NCBI GenBank assembly: GCA_046542995.1
Contig: JBKHAH010000053.1
Coordinates: 1-22,041, forward strand
DNA length: 22,041 nt
Source: Perlabentimonas sp046542995
GTDB taxonomy: Bacteria > Bacteroidota > Bacteroidia > Bacteroidales > Tenuifilaceae
Direction of reading: 5' to 3'
The translations under genes and the position numbers were made by a program. Below the pieces are notes generated by a model. The model did not search any database. It was not told the origin of the DNA and saw only the letters and a list, made by a program, of their open reading frames with translations. Numbering within the stretch: position 1 is the first letter of the stretch; every line of letters starts with the position of its first letter. This document shows positions 1 through 6,746 of the stretch, one piece after another.

Positions 1-231
1 GAAAGCATTTGTTATACGGAGCTTGCTTACGAGAGAATAAATAAAAAATTGAATGTCAAATTGTCAAAAAAACAAATTGAGAACTATATACTTGATATTT
101 TGAATGGGACTGACATATCCTTCTTTGCAAGAGTCGGAAAAAACTATTATATAGTAAACGCTGAAAACAACATAAGAATAACGATAAATTCAAATACATT
201 TAGAATTATTACTGTGGATAGAGTTAAATAA
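1..231 (+). CDS. DUF3781-family protein, 3' end only (5' end outside window)
   Basis: The reading frame is open from the first base of the window to TAA at 229-231, so this is the C-terminal 76 residues of a gene that begins to the left. A TTG at 49 could be read as a start, but the residues before it (ICYTELAYERINKKLN) continue smoothly into the rest and match my memory of the DUF3781 family, whose members are about 75-90 residues and end in a conserved stretch like ITINSNTFRIITVDRV. Only a few residues are therefore missing. The domain has no known function; it occurs as a stand-alone small protein scattered through Bacteroidota and Firmicutes. No motif here suggests a catalytic role. The family call is from recall of the pattern, not from a search. 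Confidence 0.72.
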   Translation, partial: ESICYTELAYERINKKLNVKLSKKQIENYILDILNGTDISFFARVGKNYYIVNAENNIRITINSNTFRIITVDRVK

Positions 232-242
232 AAAGCAATAAA

Positions 243-281
243 TGCCAGCCGCCAATTATGGGCATAACAATTTGTTATACA
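243..281. repeat. Inverted-repeat tail downstream of the DUF3781 gene
   Basis: Directly after the DUF3781 stop codon is a GC-richer island in very AT-rich DNA. It holds GCCAGCCGCC (244-253) and GGGC (260-263), followed by the near-perfect palindrome GCATAACAA-T-TTGTTATAC (262-280; 8 of 9 pairs match). There is no U-tract, so it is not a classical terminator. Its position just behind a small accessory-type gene suggests a dispersed intergenic repeat or a recombination-related tail. That is inference; only one copy is visible. Confidence 0.35.
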
Positions 282-433
282 GAATTATAGTGTTTTTTTG
301 CAATGATTTAACACCTTTATGATTTCACCTATAAGGGTTTACTGAAGCCCCAAAAAATAATACGCTAACTAAAGGTTTTAATAAATATTTACTAGGTAAT
401 AATTCAGTAAAAATTAATTGAACCTTTTTACTA

Positions 434-483
434 TATATACGTTTATGTATATAATTGTATTTATTAATTATAAAAACGTTTTT
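434..483. promoter_or_regulatory. Palindrome-rich leader of the OsmC gene
   Basis: Two inverted repeats sit in front of the OsmC start. TATATAC (434-440) and GTATATA (447-453) are perfect 7-base arms around a 6-base spacer. AAAAACGTTTTT (472-483) is a perfect 12-base palindrome ending two bases before the ATG at 486. TATAATTG (450-457) is one base off the Bacteroidota -7 motif TAnnTTTG and overlaps the first palindrome. A repressor or redox sensor acting here would fit a peroxide-defence gene, but this is inferred only from position. The rest of 282-433 shows nothing further. Confidence 0.3.
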
Positions 484-485
484 AA

Positions 486-887
486 ATGGACTTAAAAATT
501 ACATTCCAAGGTAGTAAGCAGGTAATTGCACATGCAGGAGACCATCAGATAATAACTGACCAGCCCAAACATGTTGGTGGTGACGATAAAGGACCTGCTC
601 CATTCTCACTATTTTTAGCCTCAATTGGCACTTGTGCTGGTATTTACGTAAAGTCGTTTTGTGACCAGCGGGGCATACCATCCGATGGAATAACGCTAAT
701 ACAAAAGCATAGTTTCAACCCATCAACCCATATGATAGATGCAATAAACCTTGAGATTTCTGTGCCAGAATCGTTTCCGGAGAAGTATCGCGATGCGCTA
801 ATAAAAGTTGCCGACCAGTGTGCAGTGAAGAAGCATCTGCAGAACCCTCCTGATATTAGGGTTTATACGGAGGTTGCTGATAATTAG
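486..887 (+). CDS. OsmC/YhfA-type thiol peroxidase-like protein
   Basis: A 133-residue cytoplasmic protein of the OsmC superfamily, whose classical members (OsmC, Ohr) reduce organic hydroperoxides with a pair of cysteines. The two family cysteines are present: C50 in the SIGTCAGIYV segment at the start of the central helix and C112 in ADQCAVKKHL. A third, C59, lies one helical stretch after the first. Length and the pattern GPAPFSLFLAS before C50 fit the shorter YhfA-like branch, whose substrate is less certain than that of Ohr. It starts at ATG 486, two bases after a palindrome. It is a single-gene unit: the DUF3781 gene ends 254 bases upstream and a terminator follows. Superfamily call is firm; peroxidase activity is an inference from the cysteines. 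Confidence 0.88.
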   Translation: MDLKITFQGSKQVIAHAGDHQIITDQPKHVGGDDKGPAPFSLFLASIGTCAGIYVKSFCDQRGIPSDGITLIQKHSFNPSTHMIDAINLEISVPESFPEKYRDALIKVADQCAVKKHLQNPPDIRVYTEVADN

Positions 888-912
888 AAAAAGGGGATTA
901 ACCTGATATAAA

Positions 913-938
913 AAAAGCTGGGATAATACCCAGCTTTT
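913..938. terminator. Bidirectional rho-independent terminator
   Basis: AAAAGCTGGG (913-922) pairs perfectly with CCCAGCTTTT (929-938) around a 6-base loop, with A-runs on the left and T-runs on the right. It lies between two convergent genes, osmC-like (plus) and the DUF5606 gene (minus), and can serve both. Confidence 0.88.
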
Positions 939-952
939 CATTTTTTATAACT

Positions 953-1549
953 CTACGATTTCTTTGAAGAAGAACCAGAACCTCCAGCTTTTTTAGTCGT
1001 AGCCTTCTTGGCTGCTGGCTTCTTTACAGTTTCACCCTGCTTTGGTTTTTTGGGTTGAGGCTTCTTTTTCTCTGCAGGCTTCTCCTTGGCCTCTTCTTTA
1101 GGAGCGTCACCTTTAGCATCGGCATCCTTATCCTTCTCATCAGCTGGCTGCTTATCCTCATCATCCTTAAAGTCAACAATGCCTAAACTTTGCAGTTGAT
1201 TATACCAAGCCACCACTTTCTTGATATCCGATACATAAACCCTATCTACATCATAATCAGGAAGAACCTCAAGGAAAAATTTTTTCAACTCATCATTGCT
1301 GGATTTATGAGAAATTGTTGGCTCCCCATTCTCACGCTCCTTTATTTTTTCGAGAACTTCGCCCAAAGGTTTCTCACCGTCATTGGTGAAGATAGCAATA
1401 TCTGATAAGGCGCTAACTTTAGCCGAAGCAGATACATGTGAACGTCTCCCATCGGTTAACGATTCAACAATAATTCCATTTCGCCCCTGCGAAACAAACT
1501 TGTATAATCCGGGTAGACCGGAAATCGACATGTAATCTTTCAAAGCCAT
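953..1549 (-). CDS. DUF5606 protein with Lys/Ala-rich histone-like tail
   Basis: A 198-residue protein. Residues 1-about 125 form a globular domain starting MALKDYMSISGLPGLYKFVS, which I recognise as DUF5606, a Bacteroidota family of unknown function. The N-terminal part resembles a small beta-barrel, a general impression only. From about 126 the protein becomes low-complexity: an acidic D/E/K stretch (126-145), then a strongly basic tail of Lys, Ala and Pro (about 150-198) resembling eukaryotic histone H1 or bacterial HU/Hc1 tails. Such a tail suggests nucleic-acid or ribosome contact, but this is inference. It starts at ATG 1549, 26 bases downstream of a TAnnTTTG box. It is probably transcribed on its own: the next gene upstream on the same strand ends 120 bases away. 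There is no signal peptide. Confidence 0.8.
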   Translation of the reverse strand: MALKDYMSISGLPGLYKFVSQGRNGIIVESLTDGRRSHVSASAKVSALSDIAIFTNDGEKPLGEVLEKIKERENGEPTISHKSSNDELKKFFLEVLPDYDVDRVYVSDIKKVVAWYNQLQSLGIVDFKDDEDKQPADEKDKDADAKGDAPKEEAKEKPAEKKKPQPKKPKQGETVKKPAAKKATTKKAGGSGSSSKKS

Positions 1550-1575
1550 ATAGTATGGATTTAGAATTTAGTTTG

Positions 1576-1583
1576 CAAAGATA
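1576..1583 (-). promoter_or_regulatory. Candidate -7 box of the DUF5606 gene
   Basis: TATCTTTG on the minus strand matches the Bacteroidota -7 consensus TAnnTTTG, 26 bases before the ATG. No clear -33 TTG is found at the usual spacing. Confidence 0.5.
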
Positions 1584-1669
1584 AAAAATTGGGAATAATA
1601 TGATACTTAAAATCAAAAAACGTTCGTCTCAAATTCTAATCTGAACTATTCATAAATAAATTTGGCTAA

Positions 1670-2383
1670 TTAAACAAACCCTCGCTCTTTCTTTATCTTC
1701 TCATAAGCCTCATTCACCTTCTGAAACTTCTCTTCAGCCCCCTTACGAATATCCTCACCTAAATAGCTCACCTTATCGGGATGGAATTTCAGGGCCATTT
1801 TCCTGTAGGCCTTCTTTATCTCATCAACAGTTGCTGTTGGGGCTACTTCGAGAATTTTGTAGCAAGCCTCAACGTTATCGATAAACATTGATCGTATGGA
1901 ATCAAAATCGGCATTTGATACACCCATCCAAGTTGCAATGTTGGTAATAACCTTTTGCTCGTTTGGATGAACCAATCCATCGGCATTGGCAATGCCAAAG
2001 AGGAAGTGTAGAAGCTGCAATCGCGATGGGTAGTCCATGTTACTTCGAATCTGGTAGCTTACATCTTTAAGGGGCACATCCTTTTTAAGAATATCGCGCA
2101 GGAGCATTAGAGCTTCACGGGCTGCATCTTTCCCAAAGTTTTTAAGGAAATACTGCTTCACATAATCGAGTTCGGATTTAACCACCTTACCATCGGCACG
2201 CATAACTTCAGCTACCAGTACCAGTAAGCTCACAAGGAAACTATTACGGCTAGTTTGCCCTGTGTAAACCATTTTATCTGAACTATCGAGCACTGAACCA
2301 ATGGCGAAGCCAATAATTCCACCTATTGGGCCCAGTATTGCCCAACCTAATCCTCCGCCAATCCACTTTCCATATTTTGCCAT
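1670..2383 (-). CDS. TerB-like plus J-domain co-chaperone (DjlA-like)
   Basis: A 237-residue protein in three parts. Residues 7-32 are a glycine-rich hydrophobic segment (GGGLGWAILGPIGGIIGFAIG), likely a membrane anchor as in DjlA. Residues about 45-165 form an all-helical TerB/DjlA-N-like domain with two acidic repeats, MRADGKV (61-67) and NADGLVHPNE (133-142), typical of that fold and possibly metal-binding. Residues 172-237 are a J domain with the HPD tripeptide at 201-203, the signal for stimulating DnaK ATPase. The expected role is a membrane-tethered co-chaperone directing DnaK to an unknown client. It starts at ATG 2383, 20 bases after coaE, and is likely the last gene of the nusB-led operon. 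J-domain assignment is firm; the client is unknown. Confidence 0.88.
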   Translation of the reverse strand: MAKYGKWIGGGLGWAILGPIGGIIGFAIGSVLDSSDKMVYTGQTSRNSFLVSLLVLVAEVMRADGKVVKSELDYVKQYFLKNFGKDAAREALMLLRDILKKDVPLKDVSYQIRSNMDYPSRLQLLHFLFGIANADGLVHPNEQKVITNIATWMGVSNADFDSIRSMFIDNVEACYKILEVAPTATVDEIKKAYRKMALKFHPDKVSYLGEDIRKGAEEKFQKVNEAYEKIKKERGFV

Positions 2384-2403
2384 CTAAACCGCTGTTATAA
2401 AAT

Positions 2404-2988
2404 TTATAATTCTTGTAAATGCTTTATTAATTTTACTACCTGAGGAATTAGAAGTTCCTGCTGATTATTTTTAATAACAAAATCGCTTCTTTCAAGCAGT
2501 TCTTCCTGGTTAAGCTGATTTTTCATACGCTCCTTAACTTGCTCTGGACTAACACCATCACGTTCCGAAACTCTTTTAATTCTTAAATTCTCTGGCGCCC
2601 AAACGGCTACAACCCTATCTACCTTTTTATACGCTCCGCTCTCGAACAGAATTGCGGCTTCCTTGAACAGAAGGGAGTGCGCTTGATGATCTTCTGCCCA
2701 CTGGTCAAAATCAGCAGCAACGGCAGGATGAACAATCTTATTTAATTTCTGCAGTAAATCGGCATTATTAAAAACAACAGCAGCCAATTCCTTCCTATTT
2801 ATACCATTTTGAGTGTATATGTTTTCACCAAAGAGTTGCTTAACCTTACTAACCACCTCAGGTTGTGAGTTAATAATTCGTTTTGCCTCAATATCGGCAT
2901 GATAAACAGGATAGCCCATAGTATTAATTACCTTGCATACCATAGTTTTACCGCTTCCAATACCCCCAGTAATTCCAATTTTAATCAT
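2404..2988 (-). CDS. coaE: Dephospho-CoA kinase
   Basis: CoaE phosphorylates the 3'-hydroxyl of dephospho-CoA with ATP, the last step of coenzyme A synthesis, in the cytoplasm. The 194-residue product has the P-loop GITGGIGSGKT at residues 5-15, the YHADIEAKRI segment with the conserved aspartate, the VHPAV motif of the substrate lid, and a C-terminal region with the family's R-rich helix (NLRIKRVSERDG). Length fits the family (about 190-210). A TTG at 3003 lies in frame five codons earlier, but ATG 2988 is better: it begins one base after the ybbR stop (TAA-T-ATG) and starts MIKIGITGG as in homologues. The tight spacing indicates translation coupled to ybbR. Confidence 0.95.
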   Translation of the reverse strand: MIKIGITGGIGSGKTMVCKVINTMGYPVYHADIEAKRIINSQPEVVSKVKQLFGENIYTQNGINRKELAAVVFNNADLLQKLNKIVHPAVAADFDQWAEDHQAHSLLFKEAAILFESGAYKKVDRVVAVWAPENLRIKRVSERDGVSPEQVKERMKNQLNQEELLERSDFVIKNNQQELLIPQVVKLIKHLQEL

Positions 2989-2989
2989 A

Positions 2990-3988
2990 TTACTGATGTT
3001 CAATAAAGTACTCTACATGCTTGGGGTCAAAATCAAGGTTGTCAACAATAAATTTTTCTCCATTTACCTGAACGCGAATATTATTATCCATAGAATTTTT
3101 AATCTGCAGATAATCCACATAAGCATCTATGTATCTGTCGCTAACGGTTCTATACTTACTTAAAACCACGTTACACTTCACATTAACCATCCTGGGTACC
3201 AATATTACACTTAAGGTATCGGGTAGGTTTCTAACTTCAATGGCCTTGGTAAAAGATGCTTCAGTAAACTTCTCAGCAGGAATAGTTATTTTCACGCTAC
3301 GGTTTGATAGGCTCACCTGATCAATCCTACTAATATCTATAGATAATGTTTGTTTACTGGATATATTTTCAATCTCCATCTCCCTGGTTAACACAGAGTT
3401 TATAGTATCAACTATGGAACTAGGCCCGCTAATTATAATGCTATCAGGAGCTACAGTAACAGGCCCCGCAAGCATATACTGCTGCTCAAAAGAATAGTTT
3501 AACCTAGGGGCCACCCTTACCTTCTTTTCAGTAAGCTCTGTGAATTCAAAATGAATCTGGTCAGGAATAATTCTTTCGAGCTGCAATTCGCCTTTAAGTT
3601 GATACGAAACGGTGCTTTGCGCTCTCGATGTAAGGAGGTAGAATTTATTTTTTGAACCATCCAACCTTTCGAGTGGTAGCTCGTTTAGGTCAATTTCTAT
3701 TGGTGTTAAGCGTGAGGCCAACCAGTATCTTAAAAGGGTGTAACCGTGCCCCCGAACATTAAGTATAATTTCCTCTGGCACATCACCAACAATTACTTTG
3801 CCCTTAGGTGTGTTTTCTAATTCGAGTGGGAAAGTAACTTCGGTTGTGTACTCGTAACTTAATTTATTTAAATACCAAAGTATGGTTGCTACCACCAGAA
3901 AGAAAGAGAAAATTGCCAACCTAACATTAAGATTAGCTCGTTGCCTTGACAATACCTGTCCGAACTGTTTTAATAAGTCGGTATCCAT
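2990..3988 (-). CDS. YbbR-domain membrane-anchored protein
   Basis: A 332-residue protein with one N-terminal membrane segment (about 24-41, FSFFLVVATILWYLNKL) and a large extracytoplasmic part rich in beta strands, read as tandem YbbR domains. The repeated pattern of short strands with PxxI/VxVRGxG and I.GPxSxV segments, for example RGHGYTLL and IIISGPSSIVDTI, supports this. In Firmicutes the YbbR protein CdaR regulates the cyclic-di-AMP synthase CdaA. In Bacteroidota the gene sits between yajC and coaE, as here, and its role is not established. It starts at ATG 3988; in-frame sequence upstream hits a TGA with no other start. It is 133 bases from yajC and coupled to coaE downstream. Confidence 0.87.
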   Translation of the reverse strand: MDTDLLKQFGQVLSRQRANLNVRLAIFSFFLVVATILWYLNKLSYEYTTEVTFPLELENTPKGKVIVGDVPEEIILNVRGHGYTLLRYWLASRLTPIEIDLNELPLERLDGSKNKFYLLTSRAQSTVSYQLKGELQLERIIPDQIHFEFTELTEKKVRVAPRLNYSFEQQYMLAGPVTVAPDSIIISGPSSIVDTINSVLTREMEIENISSKQTLSIDISRIDQVSLSNRSVKITIPAEKFTEASFTKAIEVRNLPDTLSVILVPRMVNVKCNVVLSKYRTVSDRYIDAYVDYLQIKNSMDNNIRVQVNGEKFIVDNLDFDPKHVEYFIEHQ

Positions 3989-4121
3989 GCTGTTTCTCTT
4001 CCTTGATAAATAGTGCTTTCAAGAAAAGGCAAAAAAGTTTTCTTGCTGAAGCTAAATATAAACAACAAAGCCCAAAATTATCCATGCTGGACAAATTGGA
4101 CTTTGTAAAGTTAATAAAATA

Positions 4122-4436
4122 CTATTTCTGCTGCAAATCAGAAGAATCGCGAAGTACCGTACTCTTAACTACTTTAATACGTACATTATCAGAAATTTCA
4201 ACAACCAAATGGTCATCTTTTACATCAGTAACTTTTCCAAAAACGCCACCAGCAACAATTACCTTATCGCCTTTTTCGAGAGATTGCTGAAATTTACGCA
4301 GCTCCTTCTGTCGTTTCATCTGGGGCCTGATCATAAACATGTAAAAAACCACAATTATTAATGCAAGCATGATGAAGGACATGTATGGGTTACTTCCCGC
4401 TGCTGCTTCTAGAATTACAAAAAGTGTGTTTGTCAT
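4122..4436 (-). CDS. yajC: Preprotein translocase accessory subunit YajC
   Basis: YajC is a small inner-membrane protein that associates with SecDF and the SecYEG translocon. The 104-residue product has a short periplasmic N-terminus, one membrane helix (about 18-36), the family signature FYMFMIRPQMKRQKE (31-45) and a cytoplasmic domain with KGDKVIVAGGVFGKV (55-69), all diagnostic. Length fits the family (about 85-110). Start ATG 4436, 48 bases after the DUF1573 gene. It is in the middle of the nusB-led block, in the order usual for Bacteroidota. Confidence 0.96.
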   Translation of the reverse strand: MTNTLFVILEAAAGSNPYMSFIMLALIIVVFYMFMIRPQMKRQKELRKFQQSLEKGDKVIVAGGVFGKVTDVKDDHLVVEISDNVRIKVVKSTVLRDSSDLQQK

Positions 4437-4484
4437 AATACTCGTGTTTTATTGATTTAAAAATCCTATTAATATAAAAAATAA

Positions 4485-4934
4485 TTAAGATACAACATTC
4501 GCTTTGATTGTTATAGAACGTTTTGAAGTCTGTGCATTTGAAACGATGGTTACATTTTTATATTGTGACCCATGCCAGCCTCTGGTATTGAATACCACTT
4601 CGATGCTAGCCTGTTGATTTGGTTTAAGCACCTCCTTGGTTAGTTTTGTTGTAGTACAACCACAACCTGCCACAACGTCATTAATAATTAAAGGTATATT
4701 TCCGGTATTGGTAAATAAGAATGTATAAGAAAGCACCTCGCCGTGCTTAACTGTTCCGAAATCGAAGAAATCCTCTTCAAAACTAATGGTTGCATGCTTT
4801 TCCCTACCGTCATCTATATATGACTCCATGGAATCATCGTTGTCCTTATCACTACCGGATGAGTCACAAGAATATCCTATAATTATTGACATCAAAGCGA
4901 AAGTAATTAAACTATACTTCATACAACTCAACAT
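4485..4934 (-). CDS. DUF1573-domain putative lipoprotein
   Basis: A 149-residue exported protein. The N-terminus is a signal peptide with a hydrophobic core (SLITFALMSIIIG) ending in GYSC; the cysteine at residue 23 (ATG 4934 numbering) followed by DSSGSDKDND looks like a lipobox with a weak -3 position and a flexible acidic linker. Residues about 55-149 are a DUF1573 Ig-like domain with the hallmark GCGCTTTKLTKEVLKPNQ and a following WHGSQYKNVTI strand. The function of DUF1573 is unknown; the paired cysteines may bind metal or form a disulfide. Start choice: ATG 4934 lies one base after the nusB stop (TAA-A-ATG). ATG 4922 is an equally plausible alternative giving a more typical MKYS start. 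TTG 4961 inside nusB is unlikely. Confidence 0.85.
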   Translation of the reverse strand: MLSCMKYSLITFALMSIIIGYSCDSSGSDKDNDDSMESYIDDGREKHATISFEEDFFDFGTVKHGEVLSYTFLFTNTGNIPLIINDVVAGCGCTTTKLTKEVLKPNQQASIEVVFNTRGWHGSQYKNVTIVSNAQTSKRSITIKANVVS

Positions 4935-4935
4935 T

Positions 4936-5898
4936 TTACGATAAATCTCCCTCTTCACCAACTAATCCTCTTCCTTGTTTATTAATAAGATTATCTTTAC
5001 GTAGTGAGGCGATAATTTTATCGAGCACTCCATTAATAAATACGCTGCTCTGGTCGGTGCTATAGTATTTACTTATCTCTATATACTCATTGAAGCTAAC
5101 CTTAACAGGGACGGATGGAAACTCCGTGATTTCGGTAAGAGCCATCTCCATAATAAGAATATCCATGCCGGCAATCCTATCAATATCCCAGTTCTTGGTA
5201 TAACTATCAATAACCTTCACATTCTCCTGATGCTTTAAAACAACCTTTCTAAGCAGCTTCTTAGCAAAATCTTCGTCCTCCTCATTCTTGTACATGGGGA
5301 GAACAGGCGTTGACTCCGGCTGATCCTCCTTAAACTTCTTCAAAGTTTTCACCACCATGCCAATCATAAAGTCCACATCATCATTCCAGTAAATGCTTTG
5401 CTCCTCAAGGCATTGTTCAAAATCCTCAAAATCGATAAGCTCCTTAGTTAAAATATTTACCAGCACTTGCCTATGGTCCTGAAAGGTACAAGTTTCGGAA
5501 CTCATGTAGCTATTAAAATAATCGGATGCGAAGATTTTCTGGTAAAACTTTTTAATAAGTTCAGGATAATTTACCCAGCTTAACTTGTTGAATGCTAAAT
5601 GCTCGGAAATACTTTCGTTCTCTGCAAGTAGCTTTAGTAAAGGGTTGTCAATAAACCGAGTATTTGGATTTAAATCTTGCTGACTTGGCATTAACTTATT
5701 ACGAGCCATGTCAATCCTTTTCTCTGCATAATTGTGTATCTCAAGCAACAGTAAAAAAAGATAGTGGTATAAATCGTAGCCCTTCCTGATGCTATGCAGT
5801 AACTCTTTTTCTGCTTTTCCTAGAGAATCATTATCGCCTCTAAAAAAAGCAAACAAAATGTGAAGGGTCTTAATTCTTAGTAATCTTCTACTTATCAT
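4936..5898 (-). CDS. nusB: Transcription antitermination factor NusB (long Bacteroidota form)
   Basis: NusB binds boxA RNA together with S10 (NusE) and promotes antitermination of rRNA operons. The 320-residue product is over twice the E. coli length (139), which is usual in Bacteroidota. The all-helical NusB domain is in the C-terminal part (about 195-310), with the segments NWDIDRIAGMDILIMEMALTE and PVKVSFNEYIEISKYYS, the conserved core. The N-terminal extension begins with MISRRLLRIKTLHILFAFF. The frame is open to 5979, but ATG 5898 gives the usual MxxRRLLRIK start and lies 39 bases downstream of a TAnnTTTG box. First gene of the minus-strand operon; its stop is one base before the DUF1573 start. 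Confidence 0.92.
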   Translation of the reverse strand: MISRRLLRIKTLHILFAFFRGDNDSLGKAEKELLHSIRKGYDLYHYLFLLLLEIHNYAEKRIDMARNKLMPSQQDLNPNTRFIDNPLLKLLAENESISEHLAFNKLSWVNYPELIKKFYQKIFASDYFNSYMSSETCTFQDHRQVLVNILTKELIDFEDFEQCLEEQSIYWNDDVDFMIGMVVKTLKKFKEDQPESTPVLPMYKNEEDEDFAKKLLRKVVLKHQENVKVIDSYTKNWDIDRIAGMDILIMEMALTEITEFPSVPVKVSFNEYIEISKYYSTDQSSVFINGVLDKIIASLRKDNLINKQGRGLVGEEGDLS

Positions 5899-5936
5899 TG
5901 TAAGAACGTGGCAAAAAAATAGTTTAAAATGAACTA

Positions 5937-5944
5937 CAAATATA
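5937..5944 (-). promoter_or_regulatory. Candidate -7 box of the nusB operon
   Basis: TATATTTG on the minus strand matches TAnnTTTG exactly, 39 bases before the nusB ATG. The -33 element is not obvious; the region upstream is a T-run. Confidence 0.55.
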
Positions 5945-6223
5945 CATCCAAATTTCTCATTAAAAAAAAATAACAGCATAAACTCAAATTAAAGGAAGCG
6001 AATGTTTATAACTAAACAAAGAGAAAATATTTAGAAACTATTGGTGGTAAACCAAAATTTCGATTGATTAATGTGCATAATATCTGCATGCAAAGATTCA
6101 CGTTTCCTCCTGCACCCTAACAGATAGCACTGTATAAAATATTAAGGCTAACTATACTAGCCATTTAATTGAAAATATTTATTGATTTTAACACATAATA
6201 ATATGGTAATGAAAATATTTTTA

Positions 6224-6231
6224 TAATTTTG
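6224..6231 (+). promoter_or_regulatory. Candidate -7 box of the PUR-domain gene
   Basis: TAATTTTG matches TAnnTTTG, 44 bases before ATG 6276. One of the three GAAAATATTT copies ends four bases upstream, close enough to affect polymerase binding if it is a protein site. Confidence 0.5.
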
Positions 6232-6275
6232 AACGGGATATTTAACAGTGTTGAATCAATTAAAATTTTGTTGAA

Positions 6276-6683
6276 ATGATGGATGAACTTAATAATCAAA
6301 ATGGTTCAGGGAGAAAAGAGCGTGATGATATTTTTTCGAAAGTTGTAAGAGCCGGTAAAAGAACCTACTTCTTCGATGTAAAAGCAACACGACAGGATGA
6401 TTACTACCTTACCATTACTGAAAGTAAGAAAAAGTTTGGGCAAGAAGGTAAATTCTATTTTGAGAAGCATAAAATCTTTCTGTACAAAGAGGATTTCGAC
6501 AAATTTGCCGAGGGTTTAAGCGAGACCGTGGACTACATCAAGAGAAACAAGCAGATGGATATGGATACCGCCGTTGAAAAGCAAGAAAATGAACCTATGA
6601 ATCAAGAAAACGAGCTGGAGAATGTTGAGAACATGCAGAACGAGCTATCAAACATAAGTTTCGATGACCTTGATGAAAAGTAA
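6276..6683 (+). CDS. DUF3276 PUR-alpha-like nucleic-acid-binding protein
   Basis: A 135-residue cytoplasmic protein. Residues about 15-92 match the PUR domain of the DUF3276 family: RDDIFSKVVRAGKRTYFFDVK, then DYYLTITESKK, then FYFEKHKIFLYKEDFDKF, a beta-beta-beta-beta-alpha repeat. Proteins of this kind in Borrelia (BpuR) and eukaryotic Pur-alpha bind single-stranded DNA and RNA; Bacteroidota members are little studied. The tail (about 95-135) is acidic and rich in Glu, Asn and Gln (for example NQENELENVENMQNELSN), probably disordered or coiled-coil. ATG 6276 is followed at once by a second ATG (6279); either may be used. It is a single-gene transcript with its own -7 box and a strong terminator. 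Nucleic-acid binding is inferred from the family. Confidence 0.88.
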   Translation: MMDELNNQNGSGRKERDDIFSKVVRAGKRTYFFDVKATRQDDYYLTITESKKKFGQEGKFYFEKHKIFLYKEDFDKFAEGLSETVDYIKRNKQMDMDTAVEKQENEPMNQENELENVENMQNELSNISFDDLDEK

Positions 6684-6702
6684 ACGATCCTCCAAAATAG
6701 TT

Positions 6703-6734
6703 AACCCCGGCATAATAAATTGTCGGGGTTTTTT
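6703..6734. terminator. Rho-independent terminator after the PUR gene
   Basis: AACCCCGGCA (6703-6712) pairs with TGTCGGGGTT (6721-6730) through ten positions with one G-U wobble, around an 8-base loop, followed by a T-run to 6734. It lies between convergent genes, with the T-run on the plus strand. Confidence 0.9.
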
Positions 6735-6746
6735 ATGTGCTTGAAT

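Larger units (their letters stand above)
5899..6275. other. Divergent intergenic region between nusB and the PUR gene
   Basis: This 377-base stretch has no credible gene on either strand. It contains the nusB -7 box, a PUR-gene -7 box, three exact copies of GAAAATATTT (6023-6032, 6171-6180, 6211-6220), and a small inverted repeat GGCTA (6146-6150)/TAGCC (6158-6162) with a 7-base loop. About 6040-6140 is less AT-rich and shows nothing I can name; a small RNA cannot be excluded. Confidence 0.5.

Noticed and set aside
49..231. A complete 60-residue gene starting at TTG 49
   Set aside because: The frame is open to base 1 and the upstream residues fit the DUF3781 pattern, so the gene is truncated by the window edge.
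262..280. An integron attC site at the inverted repeat
   Set aside because: The arms GCATAAC and GTTATAC do not fit the RYYYAAC/GTTRRRY core-site consensus, and no integrase or second copy is visible.
2989..3003. TTG start for coaE overlapping ybbR
   Set aside because: ATG 2988 gives the canonical MIKIGITGG start, one base after the ybbR stop.
5899..5979. A 27-residue N-terminal extension of NusB
   Set aside because: The extension is low-complexity Phe/Leu-rich, contains the -7 box, and the MISRRLLRIK start fits the family better.
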